A DNA stretch of 64,000 nucleotides from Oceanobacillus profundus (GCF_003515705.1 NZ_QWEH01000002.1:407707-471706), one strand, 5' to 3'. Shown: positions 1 to 8,361, counted from the first letter of the stretch. Numbers and translations: made by a program. The notes: a model not told the origin generated them from the letters alone.

Positions 1-8
1 GAATAAGA

Positions 9-1223
9 ATGAATAAACCACACATTGTAATTTTAGGTGCAGGATATGGTGGGATGATGACAGCTTCGAAACTACAGAAAACGATGCATATGAACGAAGC
101 TGAAATTACCCTTGTAAATAAAAATGATTACCACTATCAAGCAACTTGGCTACATGAAAATGCTGCAGGAACACTTCACCCGGACCGCACAAAGATTAAA
201 ATAAAAGATGTTATCAATTCAAGAAAAATCAATATTGTTTTAGATGAGGTGATTAGCATTAAGCCTGAAGAAAAAACTGTGAAACTATCGAATACAGAAT
301 TAAAATATGATGTACTCGTTATTGGCTTAGGATTTGAATCAGCTACATTTGGTATTCCTGGACTTGAAGAACATGCATTAATGATTAATAACATTAATAG
401 TGCTCGTTTAGTTAGAGAGCATCTGGATTTTAACTTTGCGAATTATCATAATGAAGCCGAAAAAAACGATGCACGCCTGAATATTGTTGTTGGTGGCGGT
501 GGATTCACAGGAATAGAGTTTGCCGGTGAATTAATCAATCGAATTCCAGAACTATGTGCAGAATATGACATTGAAAAAACTCAAGTCAGAGTTATTGTTG
601 TAGAAGGAGCACCAACAATTCTACCAGGGTTTGATGAAGAGCTTGTAGAATATGCAGTAAATTCCTTATCCGCTCGTGGTGTTGAATTTATTAATGGTGC
701 AATGCTGAAGGAATGTAAGGAAGATAGTATTGTATATGAAAAAGATGGAAAGATTACCGAGATTCCGACAATGACAACGGTCTGGGCAGCGGGGGTGAAG
801 GCAAATTCAATTGTTGAGCAGTCTGGATTTGCAACAAATCGTGGCAAAGTAGAAGTTCGGAAAGATATGCGTACTCCAGATTATGATGATGTGTTTGTCA
901 TTGGTGATTGTGCGTTAATTATGAATGAGCAAACAGGGAGACCATTCCCTCCAACAGCTCAAATTGCCATTCAGCAATCGGGCACAGTTGCGCATAATGT
1001 AAGAGCGGCAGTACGTGGAGAACAGCTACAATCTTTTGAGCCAAATCTATTAGGTACGATTGCTTCACTTGGTCATGATGATGCAATTGCTGAAGTTCTA
1101 GGACGCAAATTATTTGGTTGGAAAGCAACGGTTATGAAAAAAATGAGTGATAATCGTTACCTTCTTAAATTAGGCGGTATTGGTCTTTTAATGAAAAAAG
1201 GAAAATTTAACATTTTTTACTAG
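9..1223 (+). CDS. yumB: Type II NADH dehydrogenase-like flavoprotein
   Basis: Predicted membrane-associated, non-proton-pumping NADH:quinone oxidoreductase that passes electrons from NADH through FAD to menaquinone. The 404-residue length fits the Ndh/YumB family. An N-terminal FAD-binding glycine motif (GAGYGG) lies near residue 11, a second nucleotide-binding motif (VVGGGGFTG) near residue 160, and the flavin-contacting VFVIGDCA motif near residue 295. It is followed by yuiB and yuiC, as in B. subtilis, and by an intrinsic terminator. The start sits at the window edge, so its ribosome binding site is not visible. Family assignment is firm; which NDH-2 paralogue it is rests partly on gene order. 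Confidence 0.9.
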   Translation: MNKPHIVILGAGYGGMMTASKLQKTMHMNEAEITLVNKNDYHYQATWLHENAAGTLHPDRTKIKIKDVINSRKINIVLDEVISIKPEEKTVKLSNTELKYDVLVIGLGFESATFGIPGLEEHALMINNINSARLVREHLDFNFANYHNEAEKNDARLNIVVGGGGFTGIEFAGELINRIPELCAEYDIEKTQVRVIVVEGAPTILPGFDEELVEYAVNSLSARGVEFINGAMLKECKEDSIVYEKDGKITEIPTMTTVWAAGVKANSIVEQSGFATNRGKVEVRKDMRTPDYDDVFVIGDCALIMNEQTGRPFPPTAQIAIQQSGTVAHNVRAAVRGEQLQSFEPNLLGTIASLGHDDAIAEVLGRKLFGWKATVMKKMSDNRYLLKLGGIGLLMKKGKFNIFY

Positions 1224-1247
1224 AATTAAATAAGGTAAGCTATAACA

Positions 1248-1286
1248 AAAAAAAGCAAAGGAAGCGCAGAACCTTTGCTTTTTTTG
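1248..1286 (+). terminator. Intrinsic terminator after yumB
   Basis: An AAGCAAAGG / CCTTTGCTT inverted repeat is followed by a run of T residues, directly downstream of the NADH dehydrogenase gene. Confidence 0.75.
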
Positions 1287-1288
1287 TT

Positions 1289-1325
1289 GCGTCTAGCTCC
1301 AGTGTCCCCGGATGCTTGCGCTTTT
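1289..1325. repeat. Fragment of a Bacillaceae dispersed repeat
   Basis: The stretch contains GTCTAGCTCCAGTGTCCCCG and then a TGCTTGCGC tail. It resembles the ends of a longer intergenic repeat that I recall from Bacillaceae genomes, but only a short remnant is present. The assignment is from memory and tentative. Confidence 0.4.
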
Positions 1326-1389
1326 GTTCTGTTTTAGTATAAAATGACAGTTGTATGCTAACATCGATTACATGAGGGGAGTTACTGGA

Positions 1390-1701
1390 TTGATACAATT
1401 AATCGTTTCCATTATTTTATATTTTGTCATTTTTTTCGGAATCGCATTCATATTAAACATGCTATTAAGAAGGACATGGCTAATGGCATTCCTTTATCCG
1501 TTTGTTGTAATTATGATTATTGATAAACTATCAACAATGGAATATTTTACAAATACAAGTGCTGCATTTTCACAATTAGGACAAGAATTGTTGAGCTTAA
1601 AGATCGCTGATATCTTTATCCTTTCTTCCGGACTTGCTGGAGCAATTGTCTCAGGGATTGTTATAAAAATCCTGCGTAAAAGCGGCTATCAAATGTTTTA
1701 A
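1390..1701 (+). CDS. yuiB: YuiB-like small membrane protein
   Basis: Hydrophobic protein of about 103 residues with three likely membrane segments and no catalytic motif. Identification rests on size, hydropathy and position between a yumB-like and a yuiC-like gene, as in B. subtilis. I place the start at the TTG at 1390, because a good Shine-Dalgarno sequence (GAGGGGA, 1374-1380) lies 9 bases upstream. The longer frame from the TTG at 1351 has no ribosome binding site and would place this Shine-Dalgarno inside the gene. Function is unknown. Confidence 0.75.
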   Translation: MIQLIVSIILYFVIFFGIAFILNMLLRRTWLMAFLYPFVVIMIIDKLSTMEYFTNTSAAFSQLGQELLSLKIADIFILSSGLAGAIVSGIVIKILRKSGYQMF

Positions 1702-1862
1702 CAATCCACTAAGCAACTGTTTATAAAATGAATTTAATCCCATGTACATAGTTAAAATGAAGAAATCTTTTCAAAAGTTTGTGACATGCTAAGTAGTTTT
1801 CTAATAGGTTGATGAATAAAATTTTACTAGATTGGAAATGATGACATCCAAGAGGTGTTATT

Positions 1863-2528
1863 ATGAAAATCAAAAATTTTATTTTGCATGTTGGAATGTT
1901 GACATTAATTATGATTTTGCTTGTTCAGGCTGTGACAATCATTTCAAATGCTGGGGAAGAACATCCGAAGTCGGGTAATGTGATGACGGCAAAGGCAGCA
2001 GAGCTCAGACAAACAACATTAAAACATAAGGGATTAAACGTTTCAAAAACGAAGCAACGTTATATTTCAAGCGATGAAATTGCATCGCAGCAAACGATTG
2101 AGGAAGCAATTGACTTTGACCAATATCCTGTTGCAACAGTAGTAGCAACTGGTTATACGGCCGGAATCGAATCAACCGGGAAAACGGAAGAGCATCCAGA
2201 ATATGGAATTACGTTTTCAGGAGTAAAAGTAAAGCGAGACTTGTATTCTACCATTGCTGCTGACTTGACGATTTATCCAATAGGAACAATTCTTTATATT
2301 CCGGATTACGGATATGGTGTTGTTGCTGACAAAGGTAGTGCAATAAAAGGAAATAAAATTGACTTATTTTACCACACGGTGGATGATGTATTCGCACAGT
2401 GGGGGAAAAAGGAATTAGAAGTCTATATTGTTGAAATGGGTAATGGTGAGTTGACAGAAGAACAACTCATTAAATTAAATGAAGATGAAGCCATGCAAGT
2501 ATTCAGGCAACAATTTAACGAAGATTAA
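1863..2528 (+). CDS. yuiC: 3D-domain protein YuiC, probable cell-wall lytic enzyme
   Basis: Exported or membrane-anchored protein of 221 residues. A hydrophobic N-terminal helix (residues 7-28) is followed by a linker and a C-terminal 3D domain from about residue 92. The domain is named for three aspartates, seen here in [16 protein letters not shown] and NKIDLFYH. B. subtilis YuiC has this fold, related to resuscitation-promoting-factor and MltA-type lytic transglycosylases, and is linked to peptidoglycan turnover in stationary phase. An AGAGGTG ribosome binding site precedes the ATG by 6 bases. A terminator follows at 2541-2573. Confidence 0.85.
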   Translation: MKIKNFILHVGMLTLIMILLVQAVTIISNAGEEHPKSGNVMTAKAAELRQTTLKHKGLNVSKTKQRYISSDEIASQQTIEEAIDFDQYPVATVVATGYTAGIESTGKTEEHPEYGITFSGVKVKRDLYSTIAADLTIYPIGTILYIPDYGYGVVADKGSAIKGNKIDLFYHTVDDVFAQWGKKELEVYIVEMGNGELTEEQLIKLNEDEAMQVFRQQFNED

Positions 2529-2536
2529 TGAACTAC

Positions 2537-2577
2537 AAAAAAACTCCCGAAATCTAACGAGCGGGAGTTTTTTATTG
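2537..2577 (+). terminator. Intrinsic terminator after yuiC
   Basis: ACTCCCG and CGGGAGT form the stem around a short loop, followed by TTTTTTA. It lies between convergent yuiC and yuiD. Confidence 0.85.
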
Positions 2578-2609
2578 TTAACACAAAAAGCATCCTCTAT
2601 TAATATGTG

Positions 2610-3086
2610 TCATTGAAAGAACGGATAGAGTAAGAAAGCAATACCGATTCCAGTTAACCCGCCAAAAAAAACTTCAATCGGCTGGTGTCCTAACAGTTCC
2701 TTCAATTCTCTGCGCTTTTCATATTCTTCTTTTTTATTCCAATCCTTCGCACTTTCTGTAAAGTATTGAAAGTCTTTAATTAATCGATTGAGCAAAGCTG
2801 CATGCTCCCCAGCCTGTCTGCGTACACCGGAAGCATCAAACATCGTAATCACGCTAAATATACATGCAAGCGCAAATACACTGGATGTGACACCTTCAAT
2901 GATACCGATAGCAGTTGTCAGTGCAGTGACAGCAGCGGAATGACTGCTTGGCATTCCCCCAGTACTAAATGCAAGGCCTGGTTGGAACTCTCTTGTGAAA
3001 ATCAATTTAATTGGAATTTTAATTACTTGAGCAAAAACAATTGCTGCTAAAGCTGCCCATAAAGGGAAATTTAAAAATAACTCCAT
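2610..3086 (-). CDS. yuiD: Divergent PAP2-family membrane protein YuiD
   Basis: Integral membrane protein of 158 residues from the divergent PAP2 (acid phosphatase/vanadium-peroxidase related) family. The conserved GGMPSSHSAAV motif at about residues 43-53 corresponds to the phosphatase SxSxH region. Four hydrophobic segments are visible. A polar stretch near residues 95-130 separates the last segment. Substrate is unknown; a lipid phosphate is plausible from the fold only. It is convergent with yuiC, keeping the B. subtilis neighbourhood. Confidence 0.85.
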   Translation of the reverse strand: MELFLNFPLWAALAAIVFAQVIKIPIKLIFTREFQPGLAFSTGGMPSSHSAAVTALTTAIGIIEGVTSSVFALACIFSVITMFDASGVRRQAGEHAALLNRLIKDFQYFTESAKDWNKKEEYEKRRELKELLGHQPIEVFFGGLTGIGIAFLLYPFFQ

Positions 3087-3208
3087 AAGCTATAAAACAT
3101 CCTTCCTACTGCAATTTACTGATCAAACCTGCATATTCGCTGGTGCCATATTGCTGTTATTTTACCATAGAGAATTGACTAGGTAAACGGATGTCTATAG
3201 CATAGACA

Positions 3209-3802
3209 TTATTGTATATTTACATTCCTTAAAGTGGAAGGAATCCGTTTGGCAAGACTAAGCATGAAAAGAGCTGCAACAATTGATAATATCGCATCTT
3301 TAATCATAAACGGAATCATCCCTGCCCACGCAATGGGATAGGAGATCGATAAATCAAGCCATGTATTCATTGCCAAATACATATAGGTAGTTCCAACACC
3401 GTAATTAATCGCTAAACCAATAATTGCAACAAAGATAAAGTATGGAATCGAACGAGCTTTTCGATTCTCTGTCATCCAGCCAACGAAAAAGGCAATTAAA
3501 ATAAAGGAAAGTATAAACCCTCCGGTTGGACTAATGAATTGAAAGAATCCGCCTTTTAAACCAGCGAATATCGGTAAGCCTGCTGCCCCAAGAAAGGCAT
3601 AAACTACCATTGAAATGGACCCGAGCTTTCTCCCCAGCATCATTCCAGCTAAGATAGCGAAGAATGTTTGTAAGGATACAGGAACGGTTGCTCCTCCAAT
3701 CGGAATCGCCAAAAATGGAAACCAAACAGTAATATTCGCCCCGATTGCCATTAAACAAACAAACATGGCACCAAACGTTAAGTCAATTGGACGTAATCTC
3801 AT
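3209..3802 (-). CDS. bioY: Biotin transporter substrate-binding S component BioY
   Basis: Membrane S component of an energy-coupling-factor (ECF) transporter for biotin, 197 residues with about six hydrophobic helices. The N-terminal signature (FLAIPIGGATVPVSLQTFF), followed by GMMLGRKLG and a glycine-rich LGAAGLPIFAG segment, is typical of BioY. No EcfA/EcfT genes are adjacent, so it probably uses a shared module encoded elsewhere. The AAGGGGGGAATATCC leader gives a strong ribosome binding site. A sigma-A promoter with an overlapping inverted repeat lies just upstream, suggesting biotin-responsive control by BirA. Confidence 0.93.
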   Translation of the reverse strand: MRLRPIDLTFGAMFVCLMAIGANITVWFPFLAIPIGGATVPVSLQTFFAILAGMMLGRKLGSISMVVYAFLGAAGLPIFAGLKGGFFQFISPTGGFILSFILIAFFVGWMTENRKARSIPYFIFVAIIGLAINYGVGTTYMYLAMNTWLDLSISYPIAWAGMIPFMIKDAILSIVAALFMLSLAKRIPSTLRNVNIQ

Positions 3803-3825
3803 GGATATTCCCCCCTTATAAGAAA

Positions 3826-3876
3826 ATAATAAGGGCAGCTTTATATACTGTCAACCAATAAAAGGTTTGGGTGACA
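3826..3876 (-). promoter_or_regulatory. bioY promoter with BirA-like operator
   Basis: On the minus strand, TTGACA (3849-3854) and TATTAT (3826-3831) are 17 bases apart. The inverted repeat TGTCAACC (3849-3856) / GGGTGACA (3869-3876) covers the -35 box. Arms of this kind recall BirA operators, though the 12-base spacer is shorter than usual. BirA assignment is inference from the gene controlled. Confidence 0.55.
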
Positions 3877-3919
3877 ATGGAAAAGACAGCCTGTGGTAAG
3901 ACTGTCCTAATAAATAGCT

Positions 3920-4627
3920 TTATTTAATAATTGCTTCCAAGGCGATTTCCATCATGTCATTAAAGGTTGTTTGACGTTCCATTGCTGTTGTTTCTTCTCC
4001 AGTTAAGATGTGGTCAGACACCGTAAGTACAGACAGAGCCTTGCGTCCGTATTTTGCTGCAAGAGTATAAAGTGCTGTTGATTCCATTTCAATTGCTAAA
4101 ACATTATACTTCGCAAGCAACTCATTTACTTCTTTTGCATTATCACGATAGAATGTATCACTGGTAAAAATGTTACCAACACGAAGGTTAAGGCCTTTTT
4201 CAATGCCGGCATCATACGTGTTTTTAAGTAGCTCAAAATCTGCTATTGGCGCATAGTCAATGCCATTAAAAATTAATCGGTTCATTTGTGAATCCGTTGT
4301 TGCGCCTTGTCCTAAAATGATATCCCGAACCTTGACATCTTTTTGAATCGCTCCACATGTTCCGACGCGAATCAGTTTTTTGACATCATAGCTTTGAATT
4401 AGCTCATTAACATAAATAGAAATGGATGGTACTCCCATTCCTGTACCTTGTACAGAAACACGTTCCCCTTTATATGTTCCGGTATAACCTAACATCCCAC
4501 GTACTTCGTTGTAAACTTTAGCGTCTTCTAAGTAAGTTTCTGCAATATATTTTGCGCGAAGCGGGTCTCCTGGTAACAGAATTTTATCGGCAATTTCACC
4601 CTGTTTTGCACCTATGTGAACACTCAT
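3920..4627 (-). CDS. deoD: Purine-nucleoside phosphorylase DeoD
   Basis: Cytosolic hexameric-type purine nucleoside phosphorylase that splits purine (deoxy)nucleosides with phosphate into base and (deoxy)ribose-1-phosphate. The 235-residue length matches DeoD. Conserved blocks are [13 protein letters not shown] near residue 18, GTGMGVPS near 61, RVGTCGA near 87, and EMEST near 180 where Met-Glu contact the ribose; SDHILTGE near 204 carries the catalytic Asp. The gene stands alone. A strong AAGGAGG-type ribosome binding site lies upstream. It is divergent from ptsH. Confidence 0.95.
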   Translation of the reverse strand: MSVHIGAKQGEIADKILLPGDPLRAKYIAETYLEDAKVYNEVRGMLGYTGTYKGERVSVQGTGMGVPSISIYVNELIQSYDVKKLIRVGTCGAIQKDVKVRDIILGQGATTDSQMNRLIFNGIDYAPIADFELLKNTYDAGIEKGLNLRVGNIFTSDTFYRDNAKEVNELLAKYNVLAIEMESTALYTLAAKYGRKALSVLTVSDHILTGEETTAMERQTTFNDMMEIALEAIIK

Positions 4628-4733
4628 TTAATTTCCTCCTTGTATCTGAAGCATTTCGTTTCAAAATAACGTTATCATAACAGGTAATGAAAGACAAATT
4701 TCGGCAGTGTACGATTTTTTTTAGCTTATTTCT

Positions 4734-4788
4734 TTCATTAATTTCTGTAATTGTATATAATAGATGTAGGTTTATGTGAATCACATAA
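4734..4788 (+). promoter_or_regulatory. ptsH promoter region with a perfect 17-bp palindrome
   Basis: A TATAAT box lies at 4756-4761 with a weak TTTCAT at -35, 17 bases upstream. Immediately downstream, around the expected transcription start, TTATGTGAATCACATAA (4772-4788) is a perfect 8+1+8 palindrome. Its position suits an operator that blocks initiation. The regulator is unknown. Confidence 0.5.
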
Positions 4789-4839
4789 CATAAATGTTTG
4801 AAAAAATAGTATAAAATAGATTTGGAAGGATGATTTATA

Positions 4840-5103
4840 ATGAAATCACAAACATTTACAATTACTGCTGAAACTGGTGTACATGCAAGACCTGCAACTT
4901 TATTAGTTAATAAAGCTGGCCAATATGACTCTGAGGTTGAAATTTCATATAAAGGTAAGAAAGTTAACTTAAAATCAATTATGGGTGTTATGTCACTAGG
5001 TATACCAAAAGGATCTGAAATCGAAATCAGTGCTACTGGAAATGATGAGGAAGAAGCATTAAACGGTGTTGCTGAAGTAATTAAAGAACATTTAGGTGAA
5101 TAA
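4840..5103 (+). CDS. ptsH: Phosphocarrier protein HPr
   Basis: HPr of the sugar phosphotransferase system, 87 residues. His15 in GVHARPAT accepts phosphate from enzyme I. Ser46 in LKSIMG is the site for HPr kinase and allows CcpA co-repression. Having His15 makes it HPr rather than Crh, where this residue is replaced. A GGAAGGATG-type ribosome binding site precedes the ATG. The gene is unusual in having no ptsI downstream: the next gene is kapB, convergent, with a terminator between them. Confidence 0.93.
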   Translation: MKSQTFTITAETGVHARPATLLVNKAGQYDSEVEISYKGKKVNLKSIMGVMSLGIPKGSEIEISATGNDEEEALNGVAEVIKEHLGE

Positions 5104-5160
5104 GATGAAAACAAGGTAAGCGACTACAAACTGTACAGGTATGGTGCTTACAGTGTACAG

Positions 5161-5196
5161 AAAAAAGCTAGATGATATTAATCTCTAGCTTTTATT
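5161..5196. terminator. Bidirectional terminator between ptsH and kapB
   Basis: The 10-bp stem AAAAGCTAGA / TCTAGCTTTT is flanked by A and T runs, so it can end transcription from both sides. It overlaps the kapB stop codon. Confidence 0.8.
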
Positions 5197-5592
5197 TTTT
5201 TGATTGTACAATTTTCTGTAATACGTATTCTCCAAACTATCGAGTTTTTGACGTGCCAACTTGTTAAATGGAATATCCTCTGCTGCTAGTTTTTCCATAT
5301 ATTCCTCTACTGCTTCTTTTAAAGATTTACCGTAGTCTGGAATTTCACCCTCATACTTTTTAACTGCTGCTTTTTTAACGTTCATTTTTTCGTGAAAGGC
5401 TAATGCTTTTCGTTCATGAAAAAACACGTCATCTAGCTTTCCGTAATTGTGTAGGTCTCCCTGTAATGGATGTTTTTGGACAGCTAGAACTTCAACCAGA
5501 TAGTTCTCGCCCCTAAGCTCATTTACAACACCAAGATATGTTCCTGAACGGTAATGCGCCTTTACCAAACTTCCAGTTGTAATTTCAGACAT
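5185..5592 (-). CDS. kapB: Kinase-associated protein KapB
   Basis: Small protein of 135 residues matching KapB, needed in B. subtilis for the sensor kinase KinB to feed phosphate into the sporulation phosphorelay. The N-terminal half is a compact beta-rich domain (ITTGSLVKAHYRSGTYLG) and the C-terminal half is charged and helical. I choose the ATG at 5592: the AAGGAAGGTG ribosome binding site is 6 bases away, while the upstream TTG at 5595 is too close. No kinB is adjacent, unlike B. subtilis. No lipobox is visible, so lipoprotein status is doubtful. Confidence 0.8.
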   Translation of the reverse strand: MSEITTGSLVKAHYRSGTYLGVVNELRGENYLVEVLAVQKHPLQGDLHNYGKLDDVFFHERKALAFHEKMNVKKAAVKKYEGEIPDYGKSLKEAVEEYMEKLAAEDIPFNKLARQKLDSLENTYYRKLYNQKNKS

Positions 5593-5711
5593 CAAATCAC
5601 CTTCCTTAGCTCTAGTTTGCCAAAAATAGGGCGAATTTGCGAATATTTAATTCTGTTAGTTGGCTAATAGTAGAAGTTTGTTATAATTGATGGAGAAGGA
5701 TGTGAAGATTG

Positions 5712-5906
5712 ATGATGCCGTTTCTCTATTTTCCAGAAGATAAGACGGAATATATTCCAGCTGTTATTGCATTGACAATTTTTATCATTTTAGCAGTCGT
5801 TGCAATGTACCTGATGGTTAAAAAATCGAGAAAAGATGAACGAAAATTTAATAAGCAGTATCAGCAACAATTGGAAAATAATCGACACACGACAGATCAT
5901 ACTTAA
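5712..5906 (+). CDS. Small single-pass membrane protein
   Basis: Protein of about 64 residues with one strong membrane helix (roughly residues 17-37), then a positively charged KKSRKDERK stretch and a polar Gln/Asn/His-rich tail, so the C-terminus is probably cytoplasmic. A GGAGAAGGA ribosome binding site (5692-5700) lies upstream. An ATG at 5712 or 5715 is the likely start. A good terminator follows. I do not recognise a family, and function is unknown. Confidence 0.6.
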   Translation: MMPFLYFPEDKTEYIPAVIALTIFIILAVVAMYLMVKKSRKDERKFNKQYQQQLENNRHTTDHT

Positions 5907-5914
5907 GTAAAAGC

Positions 5915-5951
5915 AAGGCCTCCTATTCTTTAAAAATAGGAGGCTTTTTTG
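5915..5951 (+). terminator. Intrinsic terminator
   Basis: GCCTCCTATT / AATAGGAGGC forms a 10-bp stem followed by TTTTTTG, after the small membrane protein gene. Confidence 0.9.
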
Positions 5952-6012
5952 TTTAGATTAATACCTTGTTGCAAATACTGAGTATAAAGGAATGCAAAAG
6001 GAGATTTTTTAC

Positions 6013-6594
6013 ATGCGTTTTATGGTTGTTTTCATTACCTTACTTTTGTTAACTGCTTGCCAATCCTCCGATGAAATTACGAGTAAGTCAGTTGAAATGT
6101 ATAATGGCACCGGAGATAGAGTTGGAACAGCTTTGTTAAATGAAGCTGCAGAGGGTGTGCAAATCGAACTTACACTTGAAGGGCTGGCTCCAGGTTTTCA
6201 CGGAATTCATGTTCATGAGTACCCGGCTTGTAAAGGACCGGACTTTAAAAGCTCTGGAAATCATTTAGATCCGGAAGGGAAAGAGCATGGGCTTATGCAC
6301 CCGGATGGTGCACATCTTGGTGATTTGCCGAACATTGAAGCAGATGGTGCAGGACTTGTTGATGTAGAGCTAATGCTCGCAGAGGCGACATTGTTAGATG
6401 GGAAGAATTCGCTTTTTGAAAAAGGTGGGACCTCATTAATTGTTACAGAAAATCAAGATGATGGGGTAAGTCAGCCTAGTGGGAATTCTGGAGCAAGAAT
6501 TATTTGTGGTGTGATTAAAAAAGAAGATGGAGCGGGGGAGTCAGAAGATGCTCCAACAGACCCGACAGAATTTAATGAGGAACAAGAGGAATAG
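6013..6594 (+). CDS. yojM: Cu/Zn superoxide dismutase-like lipoprotein missing one Cu ligand
   Basis: Lipoprotein of about 193 residues with a signal peptide ending in the lipobox LLTAC (Cys16), so it is anchored outside the cytoplasmic membrane. The body is a SodC beta-barrel domain. Copper ligands His66 and His68 (HVHE), bridging His84, zinc ligands His92, His101 and Asp104, the Cys73-Cys165 disulfide and active-site Arg162 all appear present. The fourth copper ligand (His120 in bovine SOD) is Thr145 in LIVTENQDD. SOD activity is therefore doubtful, as for B. subtilis YojM, which lacks ligands. The AAAAGGAG site (5996-6003) selects this ATG over the one at 5992. Confidence 0.82.
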   Translation: MRFMVVFITLLLLTACQSSDEITSKSVEMYNGTGDRVGTALLNEAAEGVQIELTLEGLAPGFHGIHVHEYPACKGPDFKSSGNHLDPEGKEHGLMHPDGAHLGDLPNIEADGAGLVDVELMLAEATLLDGKNSLFEKGGTSLIVTENQDDGVSQPSGNSGARIICGVIKKEDGAGESEDAPTDPTEFNEEQEE

Positions 6595-6635
6595 TAGAAA
6601 TATATTAATTGAATGAGAAAAATTAAAGAATCGAT

Positions 6636-6673
6636 CGGCTTGTTATCCATTTTATTAGCAAGCCGTTTTTTTT
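6636..6673 (+). terminator. Intrinsic terminator after the SOD-like gene
   Basis: CGGCTTG / CAAGCCG arms are followed by eight T residues. Confidence 0.85.
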
Positions 6674-6710
6674 GGCTACAAATAATGAGCAATTGAAATG
6701 TGACAAATAT

Positions 6711-6742
6711 TGAACAGGATAAATGTTACACCACCATACATA
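6711..6742 (+). promoter_or_regulatory. Possible forespore (sigma-G-like) promoter of the germination operon
   Basis: TGAACA (6711-6716) and CATACAT (6735-6741) are separated by 18 bases, partly matching the sigma-G consensus. Germinant receptors are known to be expressed under sigma-G. The match is imperfect and this remains a candidate only. Confidence 0.35.
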
Positions 6743-6798
6743 ATACCCCAAAAACAGGTAAGAATAATTTGTATGATTGATAGAGGGGGGATATTATC

Positions 6799-8361
6799 AT
6801 TAAAAGTATTAATAAGCTATTTAAATTTTTTAACAGTGAACACCCTCTTGAAGAACAGTCGAGTCCATTTCAAAGCGAAGTACTTAAAGGTGAATTGGAG
6901 AATGATGTAAACGAGTTAAAGGCGGTGTTCGAAAAATCTTCGGATATCGTCTATCGTGAGCTGCATATCGGGAATAAAAAAGGAATGCTTATTTTTTTAG
7001 ATGGGCTTGTCAACCAACAATTAATGGATTCCGACGTATTGAAACCGTTATTGAATTGGGATGAACAGGAGTTAAATGCGGGAATTACTTCAATTAAACA
7101 GCTGTTAGAACGAGTTGTTACTACAGCTGATGTTACTAGTAGTCAAAAACTGCAAGATGTTACCGATCATATTTTATCGGGAAATACGGTTTTATTAATT
7201 GATAAAATGCCAGATGCATTATTTATTAGTATAAAGGGATGGGAGAAACGAGCAATTGAACAGCCAGAGTCGGAGGTAGTAGTTCGAGGGCCGCGGGATG
7301 GATTTACAGAAAACTTAAGGACAAATACGAGTTTAATCCGTAGAAGGTTGAAAACACCTCGGTTAAAAATGGAACAAAAAAAAGTAGGACGATTATCGAA
7401 AACTGATCTCGTCATTACATATATCGAAGGCATTGCGGAAGATTCGTTAGTTCAGGAGATTCATGAAAGGATTGATCGAATAGATATTGACGCTATCTTA
7501 GAAAGTGGATATATCGAAGAGTTAATCGACGATAACCCATTTTCTGTTTTTCCTTTAGTTGGTCATACCGAGCGTCCGGATAAAGTAGTTGGAAGCTTAT
7601 TAGAAGGGAGCGTCGGCATTATCATTGATAATACGCCTTTTTGCCTAATTGCTCCACAAACGTTTTTTCAATTGATTCAAAGTCCTGAGGATTATTATCA
7701 GCGTTATATTACGTCTTCGTTTATTCGAATGTTACGCTATTTGTTTTTAATTATCTCCCTATTGTTACCATCGCTCTATGTTGCTGTGACAACTTTTCAT
7801 CAGGAAATGCTTCCAACCAGTTTATTACTTAGTTTAGCTGTTGCACGGGAGGCCACTCCTTTTCCTGCACTTATTGAAGCGTTAATTATGGAAGTTGCTT
7901 TTGAAGGATTGCGAGAAGCTGGAGTTCGCCTACCCCGAGCAGTAGGATCGGCTGTAAGTATTGTCGGGGCATTAGTAATTGGGCAAGCTGCCGTTGACGC
8001 TGGGATTGTCTCTAGTCCAATGGTCATTATTGTCGCAACAACTGGGATTGCTTCATTTATTATTCCAGGATATGAACAAGCTAACACTATTCGAATTCTT
8101 CGCTTTCCAATGATGTTTCTTGCTGGATTTATGGGTCTGTATGGAGTTTTTTTAGGTGTGATAACGTTACAAATATATATTTTACGACTCCGGTCGTTTG
8201 GCGTTCCATACTTTTCACCAGTTGCTCCGTTGGATACAACTAATTTGAAGGATATATTTGTTAGGGCACCATGGTGGGCGATGAACAAGCGCCCAGGCTA
8301 TCTAGGGAAAAATAAAGCGAATCGTATTAAGCATAATTCACGTCCTGGTCCGAATCAATAA
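6799..8361 (+). CDS. Spore germination receptor A subunit (GerA family), apparent ATT start
   Basis: A subunit of a germinant receptor in the spore inner membrane. The family's large N-terminal soluble region contains SSDIVYREL, MPDALFISIKGW and TDLVITYIEGIA. It is followed by a DNPFSVFP segment and a membrane domain with about five helices (roughly residues 310-460), including EATPFPALIEALIMEVAFE. The only ATG/GTG/TTG in frame is a TTG at 6895 with poor ribosome spacing. The reading frame stays open and GerA-like back to 6799, where an ATT lies 8 bases after a strong AGAGGGGGG site. An ATT start giving 520 residues is therefore likely. It heads an A-C-B operon like yfkQRT. Confidence 0.85.
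   Translation: MKSINKLFKFFNSEHPLEEQSSPFQSEVLKGELENDVNELKAVFEKSSDIVYRELHIGNKKGMLIFLDGLVNQQLMDSDVLKPLLNWDEQELNAGITSIKQLLERVVTTADVTSSQKLQDVTDHILSGNTVLLIDKMPDALFISIKGWEKRAIEQPESEVVVRGPRDGFTENLRTNTSLIRRRLKTPRLKMEQKKVGRLSKTDLVITYIEGIAEDSLVQEIHERIDRIDIDAILESGYIEELIDDNPFSVFPLVGHTERPDKVVGSLLEGSVGIIIDNTPFCLIAPQTFFQLIQSPEDYYQRYITSSFIRMLRYLFLIISLLLPSLYVAVTTFHQEMLPTSLLLSLAVAREATPFPALIEALIMEVAFEGLREAGVRLPRAVGSAVSIVGALVIGQAAVDAGIVSSPMVIIVATTGIASFIIPGYEQANTIRILRFPMMFLAGFMGLYGVFLGVITLQIYILRLRSFGVPYFSPVAPLDTTNLKDIFVRAPWWAMNKRPGYLGKNKANRIKHNSRPGPNQ

Noticed and set aside
6710..6910. 66-codon reading frame upstream of the GerA gene
   Set aside because: It overlaps the GerA start region in another frame and has no ribosome binding site; the GerA frame explains this sequence better.
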